A DNA stretch of 10,749 nt from Thermoplasmata archaeon (lineage in GTDB: Archaea; Thermoplasmatota; Thermoplasmata; Thermoplasmatales; GCA-001856825). Numbering within the stretch: position 1 is the first letter of the stretch; every line of letters starts with the position of its first letter. The notes below the pieces were generated by a model, which made no database searches, was not told the origin of the DNA, and saw only the letters and a list, made by a program, of their open reading frames with translations. A program made the position numbers and the translations under genes. Shown piece after piece: positions 1 to 7,535 of the stretch. The stretch is taken from assembly GCA_021793855.1 (NCBI GenBank), contig JAJYRY010000030.1:1-10749 (forward strand). Direction: 5' to 3'.

Positions 1-1471
1 GAAGAAGACTACCCGAGGAGTGCAGTACAAGTGGACAGTTCTCTCTAATACTACTCTTGGGACAGTTATGGCTTCCCTTGATATGAACATCGTCCTCATT
101 TCCCTCCCAACAATAGCAAGAGAACTTGCCAATACTTCGATACTTGACCTGCTCTGGATACTGATGGGTTACACTCTTATCACGGCAGCCGTCCTTGTAA
201 ACTTTGGTCGACTATCTGACATGTTTGGTAGGGTCAGGCTATACACTTTCGGTTTTGCACTCTTCACAGCTGGCTCTGCCCTGTGCAGTCTCTCACAGAG
301 CGGTCCTGAGCTGATAGGATTCAGACTTGTACAGGGGGTGGGAGCAGCATTTCTGTTCTCTAATAGCGGGGCAATCATAACTGATGCTTTTGATGAGAAG
401 GAAAGGGGAATGGCACTTGGAATAAATCAGGTTGCGATTGTTGTTGGTTCCGTTTCTGGTCTTGTCCTCGGTGGAATAATGACGTACACCATCGGATGGA
501 GATCAATTTTCTACGTCAATATCCCCATCGGAATCGTTGCGACATGGTGGGCACATCACCACTTGAAAGAACTCGCGTTGATTAAGAGAGGCCAGAAAAT
601 AGACAGCATTGGAAACATTTCTTTTGCAGGCGCTATCAGTCTGATACTTGCGGGAATCACTTTGTATGCAACTGGTTCGGCTCATCTTCCAGAAGTATCT
701 GCGATGCTGGTTGCGGGAGTTGTTATTTTCATTGGGTTCATTTTGTATGAATTGAGAATAGATCACCCGATGTTTGACCTGAGGCTCTTCAGAATACGGC
801 TCTTCGCGGCAGGTAATTTGGCAATTTTCATGAATGCTCTTGCGAGGGGTGCTGTCACATTTGTTCTTGTGTTTTATCTACAGGGTCCCACCATGAGATT
901 GAATCCGTTTCTTGCAGGTGTCTTTCTTGTCCCAACTTCAATTGCACTCTCTTTTTTCGGACCTATAAGTGGTTGGCTATCTGACAAGTATGGTGCTAGG
1001 ATTCTATCCACTATCGGACTTGCTGTCTCTGCTATTGGATTCATATTTCTCGCCCGTTTGGGATCTACGACTACATTTGACCAACTCCTTGGACCGTTGA
1101 TTTTGGTGGGTAGCGGCATGGGAATTTTTGCATCACCGAACAGAGCTTCGATAATGAATGCATCTCCTCCGTCTGAGAGGGGAATAGCATCGGGAATGAG
1201 CGCAACTCTCGTGAACACTGGACAGATATTCAGCATGGGGATCGCATTCTATGTAATGTCGCTCTCCGTACCGATGACAAATCTGACCGGAATATTTCTT
1301 GGAACTTCTAATGGTGGTTCGGTTGGCCCATGGGTAAGCCAGTTTATCTCCTCGATCCACTACCTTTTCTTCCTTTCTGCAGCGATAATGTTGGCTGCAA
1401 TTATTCCGTCCGTACTCAGAGGAAATAAGGCGGCATGGCAGAGAGAATCTAGCAGAGCTACTTCAAAATGA
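1..1471 (+). CDS. MFS transporter, DHA2 (14-helix drug:H+ antiporter type), 5'-truncated
   Basis: Cytoplasmic-membrane secondary transporter, probably a proton-driven exporter of drugs or metabolites; the substrate cannot be told. Numbering from a GTG at base 20 gives 483 residues and about 14 hydrophobic segments. Seen: an N-terminal LSNTTLGTVMASLD helix, the MFS motif A as GRLSDMFGR (63-71), its second-half copy GWLSDKYGAR (318-327), the DHA2-like WRSIFYVNIPIG (160-171) and SPNRASIMN (372-380). The GTG at 20 overlaps its only purine-rich stretch, and the frame is open back to base 2, encoding KKTTRGVQYKW, which resembles the usual N-terminus of archaeal relatives. The real start is therefore probably just upstream of the window; an internal ATG at 68 would cut into helix 1. 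It ends in TGA before a hairpin and is separated by 82 bases from lipA, so it is probably a separate transcription unit. Confidence 0.9.
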   Translation, partial: KKTTRGVQYKWTVLSNTTLGTVMASLDMNIVLISLPTIARELANTSILDLLWILMGYTLITAAVLVNFGRLSDMFGRVRLYTFGFALFTAGSALCSLSQSGPELIGFRLVQGVGAAFLFSNSGAIITDAFDEKERGMALGINQVAIVVGSVSGLVLGGIMTYTIGWRSIFYVNIPIGIVATWWAHHHLKELALIKRGQKIDSIGNISFAGAISLILAGITLYATGSAHLPEVSAMLVAGVVIFIGFILYELRIDHPMFDLRLFRIRLFAAGNLAIFMNALARGAVTFVLVFYLQGPTMRLNPFLAGVFLVPTSIALSFFGPISGWLSDKYGARILSTIGLAVSAIGFIFLARLGSTTTFDQLLGPLILVGSGMGIFASPNRASIMNASPPSERGIASGMSATLVNTGQIFSMGIAFYVMSLSVPMTNLTGIFLGTSNGGSVGPWVSQFISSIHYLFFLSAAIMLAAIIPSVLRGNKAAWQRESSRATSK

Positions 1472-1494
1472 GATGTCTCCTCAGGGAGACATTT
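1471..1494 (+). terminator. Hairpin after MFS gene, possible transcription terminator
   Basis: A perfect 8-bp inverted repeat (ATGTCTCC, loop TCAG, GGAGACAT; arms 1473-1480 and 1485-1492), extendable by a G-T and an A-T pair, begins at the MFS stop codon. It is followed by TTTAATG and not by a clear oligo-T run, which archaeal termination usually needs. It may end the MFS mRNA or protect its 3' end. The repeat is seen directly; the role is inferred. Confidence 0.45.
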
Positions 1495-1520
1495 AATGAC
1501 ATAGAATTTAATTGTACCGA

Positions 1521-1553
1521 AAATCTTTAAAGGCATAATCAACTTTCAAAATA
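1521..1553 (+). promoter_or_regulatory. Archaeal promoter (TATA-like box) for the lipA-OADHC-lipB operon
   Basis: A CTTTAAA box at 1525-1531, preceded by the purine-rich GAAAAT, is centred about 26 bases before the lipA ATG at 1554. That is the usual archaeal TATA-to-start-site distance, so the mRNA should begin at or next to the ATG and be leaderless. No Shine-Dalgarno sequence precedes the ATG (TTTCAAAATA), which agrees. No other promoter-sized gap exists until 7474. Confidence 0.6.
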
Positions 1554-2396
1554 ATGCATCCAGAGTACGCGAAAGTTAAGCTTCCCACTGAAGAGACTTT
1601 CTTCGACACAAAGAGGGAGGTCAACGGTCTTAATTTGCACACCGTTTGTGAGGAAGCGAGATGCCCCAACAGAGGGGAATGTTGGTCTGAAGGGACTGCC
1701 ACTTTTATGGTTCTTGGTAAGAATTGTTCAAGGGCGTGCAGGTTCTGTTCTGTAACTCATGGATTTGTCCAACCGTTGGATCCAATGGAACCATCTAAAG
1801 TTGCAACGGCCGTGAAAGAGATGGGATTGAAGTATGTAGTTATAACATCCGTTGATAGGGACGATCTACCCGATCAGGGAGCCCATCACTTTGCGAACGT
1901 CATTAAGGAAGTCAAGAACACCGGGGCGGTTGTTGAAGTTCTGACTCCCGATTTCAGGGGAAACAAAGAATGCATAGATGCGATCTTGAACGAGACGCCT
2001 GTTGTCTTTGCACACAATGTCGAGACTGTCAGGAGGCTTTCGTCTTCGGTGAGAGACAATCGTGCCGGTTACGATCAATCGCTGGAGGTTCTAAATTATG
2101 CTGCATCAAAAGGGTTCGTTACAAAGTCTTCGATAATGGTTGGTCTTGGTGAAACTGATGAAGAAGTCATTGATACGATGAGGGACCTAAGAGGTGTTGA
2201 TGTGAGCATTCTTACAATAGGACAATACCTCAGGCCATCAAAAATGCAACTCCCTGTTGTAGAGTACAGCAGCATGAGCAGGTTCGAAAAATTCAAGGAA
2301 ATTGGGTACGAGCTGGGATTCCAGTTCGTGGCATCTGGACCCCTGGTCAGAACATCTTACAGGGCCGCAGAAGCATGGGCGATGAGGAGACACTGA
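1554..2396 (+). CDS. lipA: Lipoyl synthase (radical SAM)
   Basis: Inserts two sulfur atoms at C6 and C8 of a protein-bound octanoyl group to make the lipoyl cofactor, using S-adenosylmethionine and two [4Fe-4S] clusters. The 280-residue product matches the family over its full length. Seen: the auxiliary-cluster motif C32-x4-C37-x5-C43 in VCEEARCPNRGEC, the radical-SAM motif C58-x3-C62-x2-C65, the VLTPDFRG and GLGETDEE segments, LTIGQYLRPS, and the C-terminal RTSY (266-269), the counterpart of RSSY, whose serine ligates the auxiliary cluster in characterised LipA. The ATG start sits exactly at the conserved PEYAKVKLP beginning and follows a leaderless-type promoter. It is the first gene of the dehydrogenase operon, so the cofactor enzyme is made together with its target E2. 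This is the one-subunit bacterial-type LipA, not the split LipS1/LipS2 form described in some archaea. Confidence 0.96.
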   Translation: MHPEYAKVKLPTEETFFDTKREVNGLNLHTVCEEARCPNRGECWSEGTATFMVLGKNCSRACRFCSVTHGFVQPLDPMEPSKVATAVKEMGLKYVVITSVDRDDLPDQGAHHFANVIKEVKNTGAVVEVLTPDFRGNKECIDAILNETPVVFAHNVETVRRLSSSVRDNRAGYDQSLEVLNYAASKGFVTKSSIMVGLGETDEEVIDTMRDLRGVDVSILTIGQYLRPSKMQLPVVEYSSMSRFEKFKEIGYELGFQFVASGPLVRTSYRAAEAWAMRRH

Positions 2397-3418
2397 GGGA
2401 AATGGCCATTGTTGGTAATCTGTCGAATGAGCAGGCCATCACCGCGTACAAGACTGCGGTCTTGGCGAGAACTCTCGACATGAAAATAATAAATGCCCAG
2501 AGACAGGGAATAATTGGATTCCATGTCCCTTCTCAGGGTCAGGAAATGATACAGATAGCAACTGCTATGCTCGCCGATAAGGAAGATCTTATTTTCGCTT
2601 ATTACCGAGACCTTGCGCTCTACCTTCAGAGAGGAGTGCCGTTGTCTCTGATCTTTGATCAGATGCTCGGAAACAGCAATGACTTCCAGAAGGGAAGACA
2701 GATGCCGGATCATTTCTCATTCAAGGAGTTCAATTTCTCTACAGTGCAGAGTCCTGTAGGTGCACACCTACCTCTGACAGTCGGTGCCGCATATTCAATG
2801 AGATACACCAAGAAGAACGGAATTGTAATTACGACTTTTGGAGATGGTGCAACATCCACCTCAGATTTTCACGCAGCATTAACAATGGCATCGGTATATA
2901 ATCTGAATGTTCTCTTCATCTGTGAAAACAACGGGTGGGCAATTTCACTTCCTGCAAGTAAACAGACTAAGGCTGAAATATACAAGAAAGGGGCTGCCTA
3001 TGGAATACCGGGAAAGAGGGTAGATGGCAACGATCTCATAGGTTCCCTTTCAGGTCTTCAAGAAGCTTTTGATTATGTCAGAAGCGGGAAGGGACCATAC
3101 CTTGTCGAAGCGGTGACATACAGAATAGGACCCCATTCCACTTCAGACGATCCGAAGAAGTACAGGGTTGATGAGATAACTGATGGCAGTGAAAAGGATC
3201 CAATAAAGAGACTTGAAAACCTCCTCCTAAAAATGGGAGTCGTCGATTCCAATTTTGTAATGACAACCAAGGCACGGGCGAAAGAAAGTGTCGACAAGGA
3301 GATGGAAGAAAGGATGAACATACCTCCTACAGATCCGTTGAGCATCTTTGATGACGTTTACGAAAAGCCAACATGGATTCAGGAGGAAGAGAGGAGGGAT
3401 TTGAATGTCTCAGATTAA
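2375..3418 (+). CDS. 2-oxoacid dehydrogenase complex E1 component, alpha subunit (branched-chain/pyruvate type)
   Basis: Together with E1beta, this thiamine-diphosphate enzyme decarboxylates a 2-oxoacid and acylates the lipoyl arm of E2. In 347 residues, the ThDP/Mg2+ motif runs from GDG (156-158) to NN (185-186). The region YRIGPHSTSDDPKKYR (249-264) closely follows the branched-chain E1alpha phosphorylation-loop sequence. The homologous Thermoplasma complex is known to act on branched-chain 2-oxoacids and pyruvate; the substrate here is inferred (bkdA/pdhA-like). The start is uncertain. ATG 2375 overlaps lipA by 22 bases and lacks a ribosome-binding site. ATG 2402 (Met10) lies 12 bases after GAGGAG (2384-2389), close behind GAGGGA (2395-2400), and clears the lipA stop; the first nine residues look non-conserved. 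The 3' end overlaps E1beta by 14 bases, suggesting translational coupling of the two subunits. Confidence 0.94.
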   Translation: MGDEETLREMAIVGNLSNEQAITAYKTAVLARTLDMKIINAQRQGIIGFHVPSQGQEMIQIATAMLADKEDLIFAYYRDLALYLQRGVPLSLIFDQMLGNSNDFQKGRQMPDHFSFKEFNFSTVQSPVGAHLPLTVGAAYSMRYTKKNGIVITTFGDGATSTSDFHAALTMASVYNLNVLFICENNGWAISLPASKQTKAEIYKKGAAYGIPGKRVDGNDLIGSLSGLQEAFDYVRSGKGPYLVEAVTYRIGPHSTSDDPKKYRVDEITDGSEKDPIKRLENLLLKMGVVDSNFVMTTKARAKESVDKEMEERMNIPPTDPLSIFDDVYEKPTWIQEEERRDLNVSD

Positions 3419-4370
3419 CATGGTGCAGTCTCTGAACAGATCCTTAGATCGATTGATGGCAGCCGATGAAAGAATAATCATCATGGGCGAGGACGTTGGA
3501 AGAGATGGTGGGGTGTTCAGGGTCACTGATAACCTGCTGAACAAGTACGGGACCGAAAGAGTAATCGACACCCCGTTGAACGAGCTTGCAATCATCGGAA
3601 TGGCTTCGGGTATGGCGATGTATGGTCTCAAACCAATTGCTGAGATCCAATTTCAGGATTATATCTTCCCCGCGTTTGATCAGATAATCAACAACATTGC
3701 CAAGGTCAGGTATAGGACCGGAGGACGATTCGACGTACCGCTTATCATAAGAACCCCTTACGGAGGAGGGGTCAGAGGAGGACTTTACCATTCACAGAGC
3801 GGAGAAGCTTACTTTGCTCACACCGCTGGCCTCATCGTCGTAACTCCATCAAACCCATACGATGCCAGCGGACTGCTGGTCTCAGCTTACAAGAGCAAAG
3901 ACCCGGTAATATTCCTCGAGCCGAAGAGATTGTACCGGGCAGCAAAGTCAGAAGTTCCCGACGAACAGTTTGAAGTCGAGATAGGAAAAGCGGCCAAGTT
4001 GAAGGAGGGTGATGATGTGTCGATCATCACATACGGTAGCATGGTTCCGGTGGTAATGAGCGCAGTCGAGAAAAACCATGTGAACGCTGATGTTATAGAT
4101 CTAAGAACCATACTACCGATGGATATCACCGCAATCCTTCAGACGGCGAAGAAAACAGGCAGAGTCGTGATCGTCCATGAGGCGCCAAGAACACTTGGTG
4201 TTGGTGCGGAAATTTCAGCGCTGATTGCGGAGAGGGCGATAGATTCGCTGCTCGCTCCCATAATCAGGGTTACGGGGTACGACATTCCGTTCCCGTACTC
4301 TCACGAGGAATTCTACATTCCTGACGAGAAAAGAATAATGAACGCAATTAATAAGGTGCTAACTTATTGA
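3405..4370 (+). CDS. 2-oxoacid dehydrogenase complex E1 component, beta subunit
   Basis: Forms the alpha2beta2 E1 heterotetramer with the preceding subunit and supplies the other half of each ThDP site. The 321-residue length is normal for the family. Seen: MGEDVGRDGGVFRVTDNL (27-44), DTPLNE with Glu60 at the position that activates the thiamine aminopyrimidine ring, the conserved FQDYIFPAFDQI segment, and YHSQSGEAYFAHTAGL, with His129 in the HSQS motif that interacts with the lipoyl arm. The C-terminal transketolase-like domain (TYGSMV, VIDLRTILPMD, VHEAPRTLGVGAEI) is complete. The ATG at 3405 lies about 6 bases after a strong GGAGGG ribosome-binding site (3393-3398), inside the 3' end of the E1alpha gene. 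The gap to E2 is 9 bases. HSQS with the YRTGG and TPYGGG segments fits pyruvate or branched-chain E1beta better than other transketolase relatives. Confidence 0.95.
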   Translation: MSQINMVQSLNRSLDRLMAADERIIIMGEDVGRDGGVFRVTDNLLNKYGTERVIDTPLNELAIIGMASGMAMYGLKPIAEIQFQDYIFPAFDQIINNIAKVRYRTGGRFDVPLIIRTPYGGGVRGGLYHSQSGEAYFAHTAGLIVVTPSNPYDASGLLVSAYKSKDPVIFLEPKRLYRAAKSEVPDEQFEVEIGKAAKLKEGDDVSIITYGSMVPVVMSAVEKNHVNADVIDLRTILPMDITAILQTAKKTGRVVIVHEAPRTLGVGAEISALIAERAIDSLLAPIIRVTGYDIPFPYSHEEFYIPDEKRIMNAINKVLTY

Positions 4371-4379
4371 GGGATTGAG

Positions 4380-5543
4380 ATGCCTACATTCAAGTTACCG
4401 GACATTGGAGAAGGAGTCCAAGAAGGAGAGATCGTCAAGTGGAACGTTAAGCAGGGAGATTTGGTTCACAAGGACGATATCATAGTGGAAGTGATGACCG
4501 ACAAGGTAACAGTTCAGATCCCTTCACCTTTCGAGGGGGAGGTCACGAAATTGTACTACAAGGAGGGCGAAATTGCCAAAGTAGGTACTTCTCTCTTGGA
4601 AATAGGTGGGAGTTCTTCTACAACCGCCCCGACCACTCACGAAGTGGTAGTAAAGGAGGCATCAACAAAGACGTCTCAGATGCCTGTAAAGGGAGAAGCA
4701 GCAGATAGCGGATCCGTTCTTGCACCACCTGCAGTGAGGAAACTTGCAAGGGAGAAGGGTATTGAACTTTCGAGAGTGAAGGGAACGGGTCCTGGCGGCA
4801 GAATCACCGCAAAAGACGTAGAGTCTTATGTTGCAACGCCAGTAACAGAAGAGATTTCCGCCGCACCGAAACCACGGACGGTGACGGTTGAAAGGAAAGT
4901 AATGGAACTGAAGGGACTCAGAAGATTGATATCTGAAAAGATGACAAAATCAGAGCGTAATATTCCTCACTATGCCATTGCAGAAGAGGTGAAGATGCAA
5001 GAACTCATTGATTTCAAGGAGAAGCTGAAGTCGCAGGGAGTCACACTGAGTTTCACTCCATTCTTTGTAAAGGCTGCGGTGGCCGCTCTGAAGGAGTATC
5101 CGTACCTCAATGCGAGGTCCCAAGAAGACGGCAACTTTGAACTATTGGACTACTACAACATTGGTGTGGCAGTTGATACAGTCGAAGGACTCACAGTTGC
5201 GGTAGTCAAGCAAGCTGATAAGAAGACACTGACCGAACTTTCTGCGGAGATAGAAGAACTTGCAAAAAGAGCAAGGGAGGGAAAGCTGAAACTGGAGGAA
5301 GTGAGAGATTCGACATTCACCGTTACGAACGTTGGAAGCATAGGCGGGATATTTTCCACTCCTATCATCAATTACCCTGAGGTAGCTATCATGGGAGTCC
5401 ACAGGATAATGGACGGAGTGCAGGGGAAGTTCATGTACGTGACTCTATCAGCAGACCACAGACTAATTGACGGGGCAATGGCGGCCAGGTACATATCTAG
5501 GGTCAAAAAATATTTAGAGGCTCCCGCTACACTTCTGGTGTGA
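4380..5543 (+). CDS. 2-oxoacid dehydrogenase complex E2, dihydrolipoamide acyltransferase
   Basis: Core protein of the complex: its swinging lipoyl arm takes the acyl group from E1, passes it to CoA, and is reoxidised by E3. The 387 residues hold, in order, one lipoyl domain (1-77) with Lys42 in VMTDKVTV as the lipoylation site, a Thr/Ser/Ala-rich linker (78-110), a peripheral-subunit-binding domain (113-151, APPAVRKLAREKGIEL to GPGGRITAKDVE), a second linker containing AAPKP, and the catalytic domain (about 170-387). The catalytic HxxxDG motif is H360-RLI-D364-G365, preceded by FTVTNVGSIGG. The short hydrophobic C-terminus ATLLV is typical of E2 core assembly. A single lipoyl domain is the usual archaeal and Gram-positive-like layout. 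ATG 4380 follows GAGGGAT (4369-4374). The lipA and lipB products encoded on either side are expected to modify Lys42. Confidence 0.95.
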   Translation: MPTFKLPDIGEGVQEGEIVKWNVKQGDLVHKDDIIVEVMTDKVTVQIPSPFEGEVTKLYYKEGEIAKVGTSLLEIGGSSSTTAPTTHEVVVKEASTKTSQMPVKGEAADSGSVLAPPAVRKLAREKGIELSRVKGTGPGGRITAKDVESYVATPVTEEISAAPKPRTVTVERKVMELKGLRRLISEKMTKSERNIPHYAIAEEVKMQELIDFKEKLKSQGVTLSFTPFFVKAAVAALKEYPYLNARSQEDGNFELLDYYNIGVAVDTVEGLTVAVVKQADKKTLTELSAEIEELAKRAREGKLKLEEVRDSTFTVTNVGSIGGIFSTPIINYPEVAIMGVHRIMDGVQGKFMYVTLSADHRLIDGAMAARYISRVKKYLEAPATLLV

Positions 5544-5546
5544 AAT

Positions 5547-6866
5547 ATGGAATACGATGCTATTATTTTGGGTGGCGGACCGGGAGGCTACTCCACCGCG
5601 ATTAGACTCGGACAGAATGGTAAGAAGGCACTGATGATCGAAGAGAACAAGATCGGGGGGGAATGCCTGAATTTCGGATGCATACCAAGCAAGGCAGTCA
5701 TAGAGCTCGCTGATGCGATCTCATACCTAAAGGAGATGCCAGGAGTCACATCTTCTGTCACGATCGATATGAAGAAGTGGCAGGAATGGAAGTGGGGGAT
5801 GATCAACAAACTGACTTCTGGAGTGGAGAAGCTGGTGACTTCATATGGCGGAGTTGTAGTGAAGGGGAGGGGGACGATTGAAAACAGCAGTTCGGTTAGG
5901 GTGTCCAATGAGACGTACGACGCAAAGAACATCGTCATAGCGACTGGTTCAGTACCGTCCAGGATAAAGGGAATTGATGAAGTGCTATACAACAAGGACA
6001 TACTCGACGTTGACCACATACCAAAGTCACTAGTCGTGATCGGAGGCGGCTACATTGGCATTGAACTCGGGACTGCATTTGCGAAGTTGGGAAGCGAAGT
6101 GACCATTGTTGAGATGATGCCAAACATACTTCCAGGTACAGATACAGATCTGAGCAAGTTCGTGGAGAGGAGGATGAATACGCTCGGGATCAAGACAATC
6201 GTCGGAGCCAGGGTAGAGAAGGTGACAAAGGCTGATGGATACACAGTGAGTTTAGCAGACGGGAGCCTCCTGAATTCAGAGCTCGTAGTTATGACTGTTG
6301 GACGCCAACCAAACACTCAAGGATTTGGGCTAGAAAAAATCAATCCGGAGATGGATGGGAGGTTCATAAAGACGGACAAGAGAAAAAGAACTAGCGTGGA
6401 AGGCGTGTATGCAGTTGGGGATGTGAGCGGTCAACCGATGCTAGCACACAAGGCGTTCTATGATGCCGAGATCGCTGCGGAAAACATATCGGGGAAAATC
6501 GCGGAAGTTGATTACCACGCCATGCCTTTCGTCATTTATTCGGACCCTGAGATCGCGACAACTGGAACAAAGACAGAAAAGTTCAACAACATACCCTTGG
6601 CAACGAACGGTCGTGCCTTAGGCATGAATGCCAACCAGGGGGTATTCAGGATTTACGTGGACGATAACTTTGTGATCAAGGGGGGAGCATTCGTTGCTCC
6701 CAGAGCTTCAGAGTTGGTAAGCGAGATTTCACTGGCTGTGGAATCGGGACTTACATCCAAGGATCTCGGAATGACTGTGCATCCCCACCCTACACTCTCT
6801 GAGGGTGTGAAGGAGGCTGCGGAAGCCACTTATGGGAAATCATTACACTACAAATCCAGTCGCTGA
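5547..6866 (+). CDS. lpdA: Dihydrolipoamide dehydrogenase (E3)
   Basis: Flavoprotein disulfide reductase that reoxidises the dihydrolipoyl arm of E2 and reduces NAD+. In 439 residues: FAD-binding GGGPGG (9-14); the redox-active disulfide GGECLNFGCIPSK with Cys40 and Cys45; the nucleotide-binding GGGYIG (166-171), whose beta-strand ends in Glu189, as in NAD-specific enzymes; the second FAD motif YAVGDVSG (289-295); and the C-terminal interface HPHPTLSE with His414 and Glu419, the catalytic base pair contributed by the partner subunit. It is slightly shorter than most E3 proteins (about 450-475). The ATG lies 3 bases after the E2 stop, with GGTG at 5537-5540 as the likely ribosome-binding site. 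The 3' end overlaps lipB by 35 bases. All catalytic residues are present, so an active E3 is expected. Confidence 0.96.
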   Translation: MEYDAIILGGGPGGYSTAIRLGQNGKKALMIEENKIGGECLNFGCIPSKAVIELADAISYLKEMPGVTSSVTIDMKKWQEWKWGMINKLTSGVEKLVTSYGGVVVKGRGTIENSSSVRVSNETYDAKNIVIATGSVPSRIKGIDEVLYNKDILDVDHIPKSLVVIGGGYIGIELGTAFAKLGSEVTIVEMMPNILPGTDTDLSKFVERRMNTLGIKTIVGARVEKVTKADGYTVSLADGSLLNSELVVMTVGRQPNTQGFGLEKINPEMDGRFIKTDKRKRTSVEGVYAVGDVSGQPMLAHKAFYDAEIAAENISGKIAEVDYHAMPFVIYSDPEIATTGTKTEKFNNIPLATNGRALGMNANQGVFRIYVDDNFVIKGGAFVAPRASELVSEISLAVESGLTSKDLGMTVHPHPTLSEGVKEAAEATYGKSLHYKSSR

Positions 6867-7473
6867 TCTTGGAACGATCGATTATTCTATTTCACTCGAG
6901 TTGCAGAGGAAACTGGTAGACAAGGTGAGGAGAGGAGAGCTGGGAGACGTCCTGCTATTTCTAGACCATCCCCCAGTCTTTACTGTGGGACGGGGAAAGA
7001 AACCCAAAAATTATTTTGGAGTGGAGGTCATAGAGACTGAGAGGGGTGGAGATGTGACATATCATGGACCCGGACAGCTTGTGATCTATCCCATAATTGA
7101 CCTGGAAAAGAACAAGATCGATGGGGTCAAAAAATACGTCCGCCTGATTGAAGATATTGTGATCACCTCGGTAGGGAAATTAGGGTTTGAAGGTAAAGTG
7201 GGAGATGAGCCTGGCATCTGGGTGGACGGAAAGAAAGTAGCTTCAATCGGTCTCGCCATAAAGGACAAGATTTCATTCCATGGTGTGGCCATCAATATTT
7301 CGAAGGAAGTAATTGCTGGTTTCAATAAGATAAGTCCCTGTGGACTCGACCCCAGCACCATCGGCTACATCAAGGTGGAACGTGAAGTTCTGATAAAGCA
7401 AGTGAGAGATACCTTTGATAGAGAGGTTCATCCATTCGAACAAGTAAACGCAGAGTACTTCAACAATATCTAA
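6832..7473 (+). CDS. lipB: Octanoyltransferase, lipoate biosynthesis
   Basis: Transfers an octanoyl group to the lipoyl-domain lysine of E2, giving the substrate of LipA. The 213-residue length is typical of LipB. Seen: the signature RGGDVTYHGPGQLVIY (71-86), DEPGIWVDGKKVASIG with the catalytic Lys135, FHGVAINI (149-155), and SPCGLDPS with the catalytic Cys170. The acyl-thioester Cys separates LipB from lipoate ligases (LplA), which lack it and bind ATP. The start is ATG 6832, the only plausible one before the conserved ADLGTIDYSISLELQ; it lies 35 bases inside the E3 gene, and AAGGAGG (6810-6816) is 15 bases upstream, a long spacing. It is the last gene of the operon opened by lipA. The usual donor in bacteria is octanoyl-ACP; archaea generally lack that fatty-acid system, so the donor here is an open question. 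Confidence 0.94.
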   Translation: MGNHYTTNPVADLGTIDYSISLELQRKLVDKVRRGELGDVLLFLDHPPVFTVGRGKKPKNYFGVEVIETERGGDVTYHGPGQLVIYPIIDLEKNKIDGVKKYVRLIEDIVITSVGKLGFEGKVGDEPGIWVDGKKVASIGLAIKDKISFHGVAINISKEVIAGFNKISPCGLDPSTIGYIKVEREVLIKQVRDTFDREVHPFEQVNAEYFNNI

Positions 7474-7495
7474 AGAGACTCAGAATCCAAGTATT

Positions 7496-7535
7496 CGCCT
7501 TCCGCTTGTCTTCGTCATCTCTGTTTAAGTTTTCC
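7496..7535 (+). terminator. Pyrimidine-rich tract after lipB, possible terminator
   Basis: The first part of the 106-base gap after lipB is unusually rich in C and T on the + strand (TTCGTCATCTCTGTTTAAG, then GTTTTCC), with two short T runs and no hairpin. Archaeal RNA polymerase can stop at T-rich stretches without a stem, so the operon may end here. The base bias is seen; termination is inferred. Confidence 0.25.

Noticed and set aside
5588..6019. A 143-residue open frame on the minus strand
   Set aside because: Fully antisense to the FAD-binding part of E3, with no motif or ribosome-binding site that would support it.
2375..6866. Acetoin dehydrogenase cluster
   Set aside because: No acetoin-specific neighbours are seen, and the E1alpha loop matches the branched-chain type; it is not completely excluded.
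6832..7473. Lipoate-protein ligase (LplA) as an alternative to LipB
   Set aside because: The catalytic SPCGL cysteine and the RGGDVTYHGPGQ signature with GKKVASIG are LipB features, and the length fits LipB.
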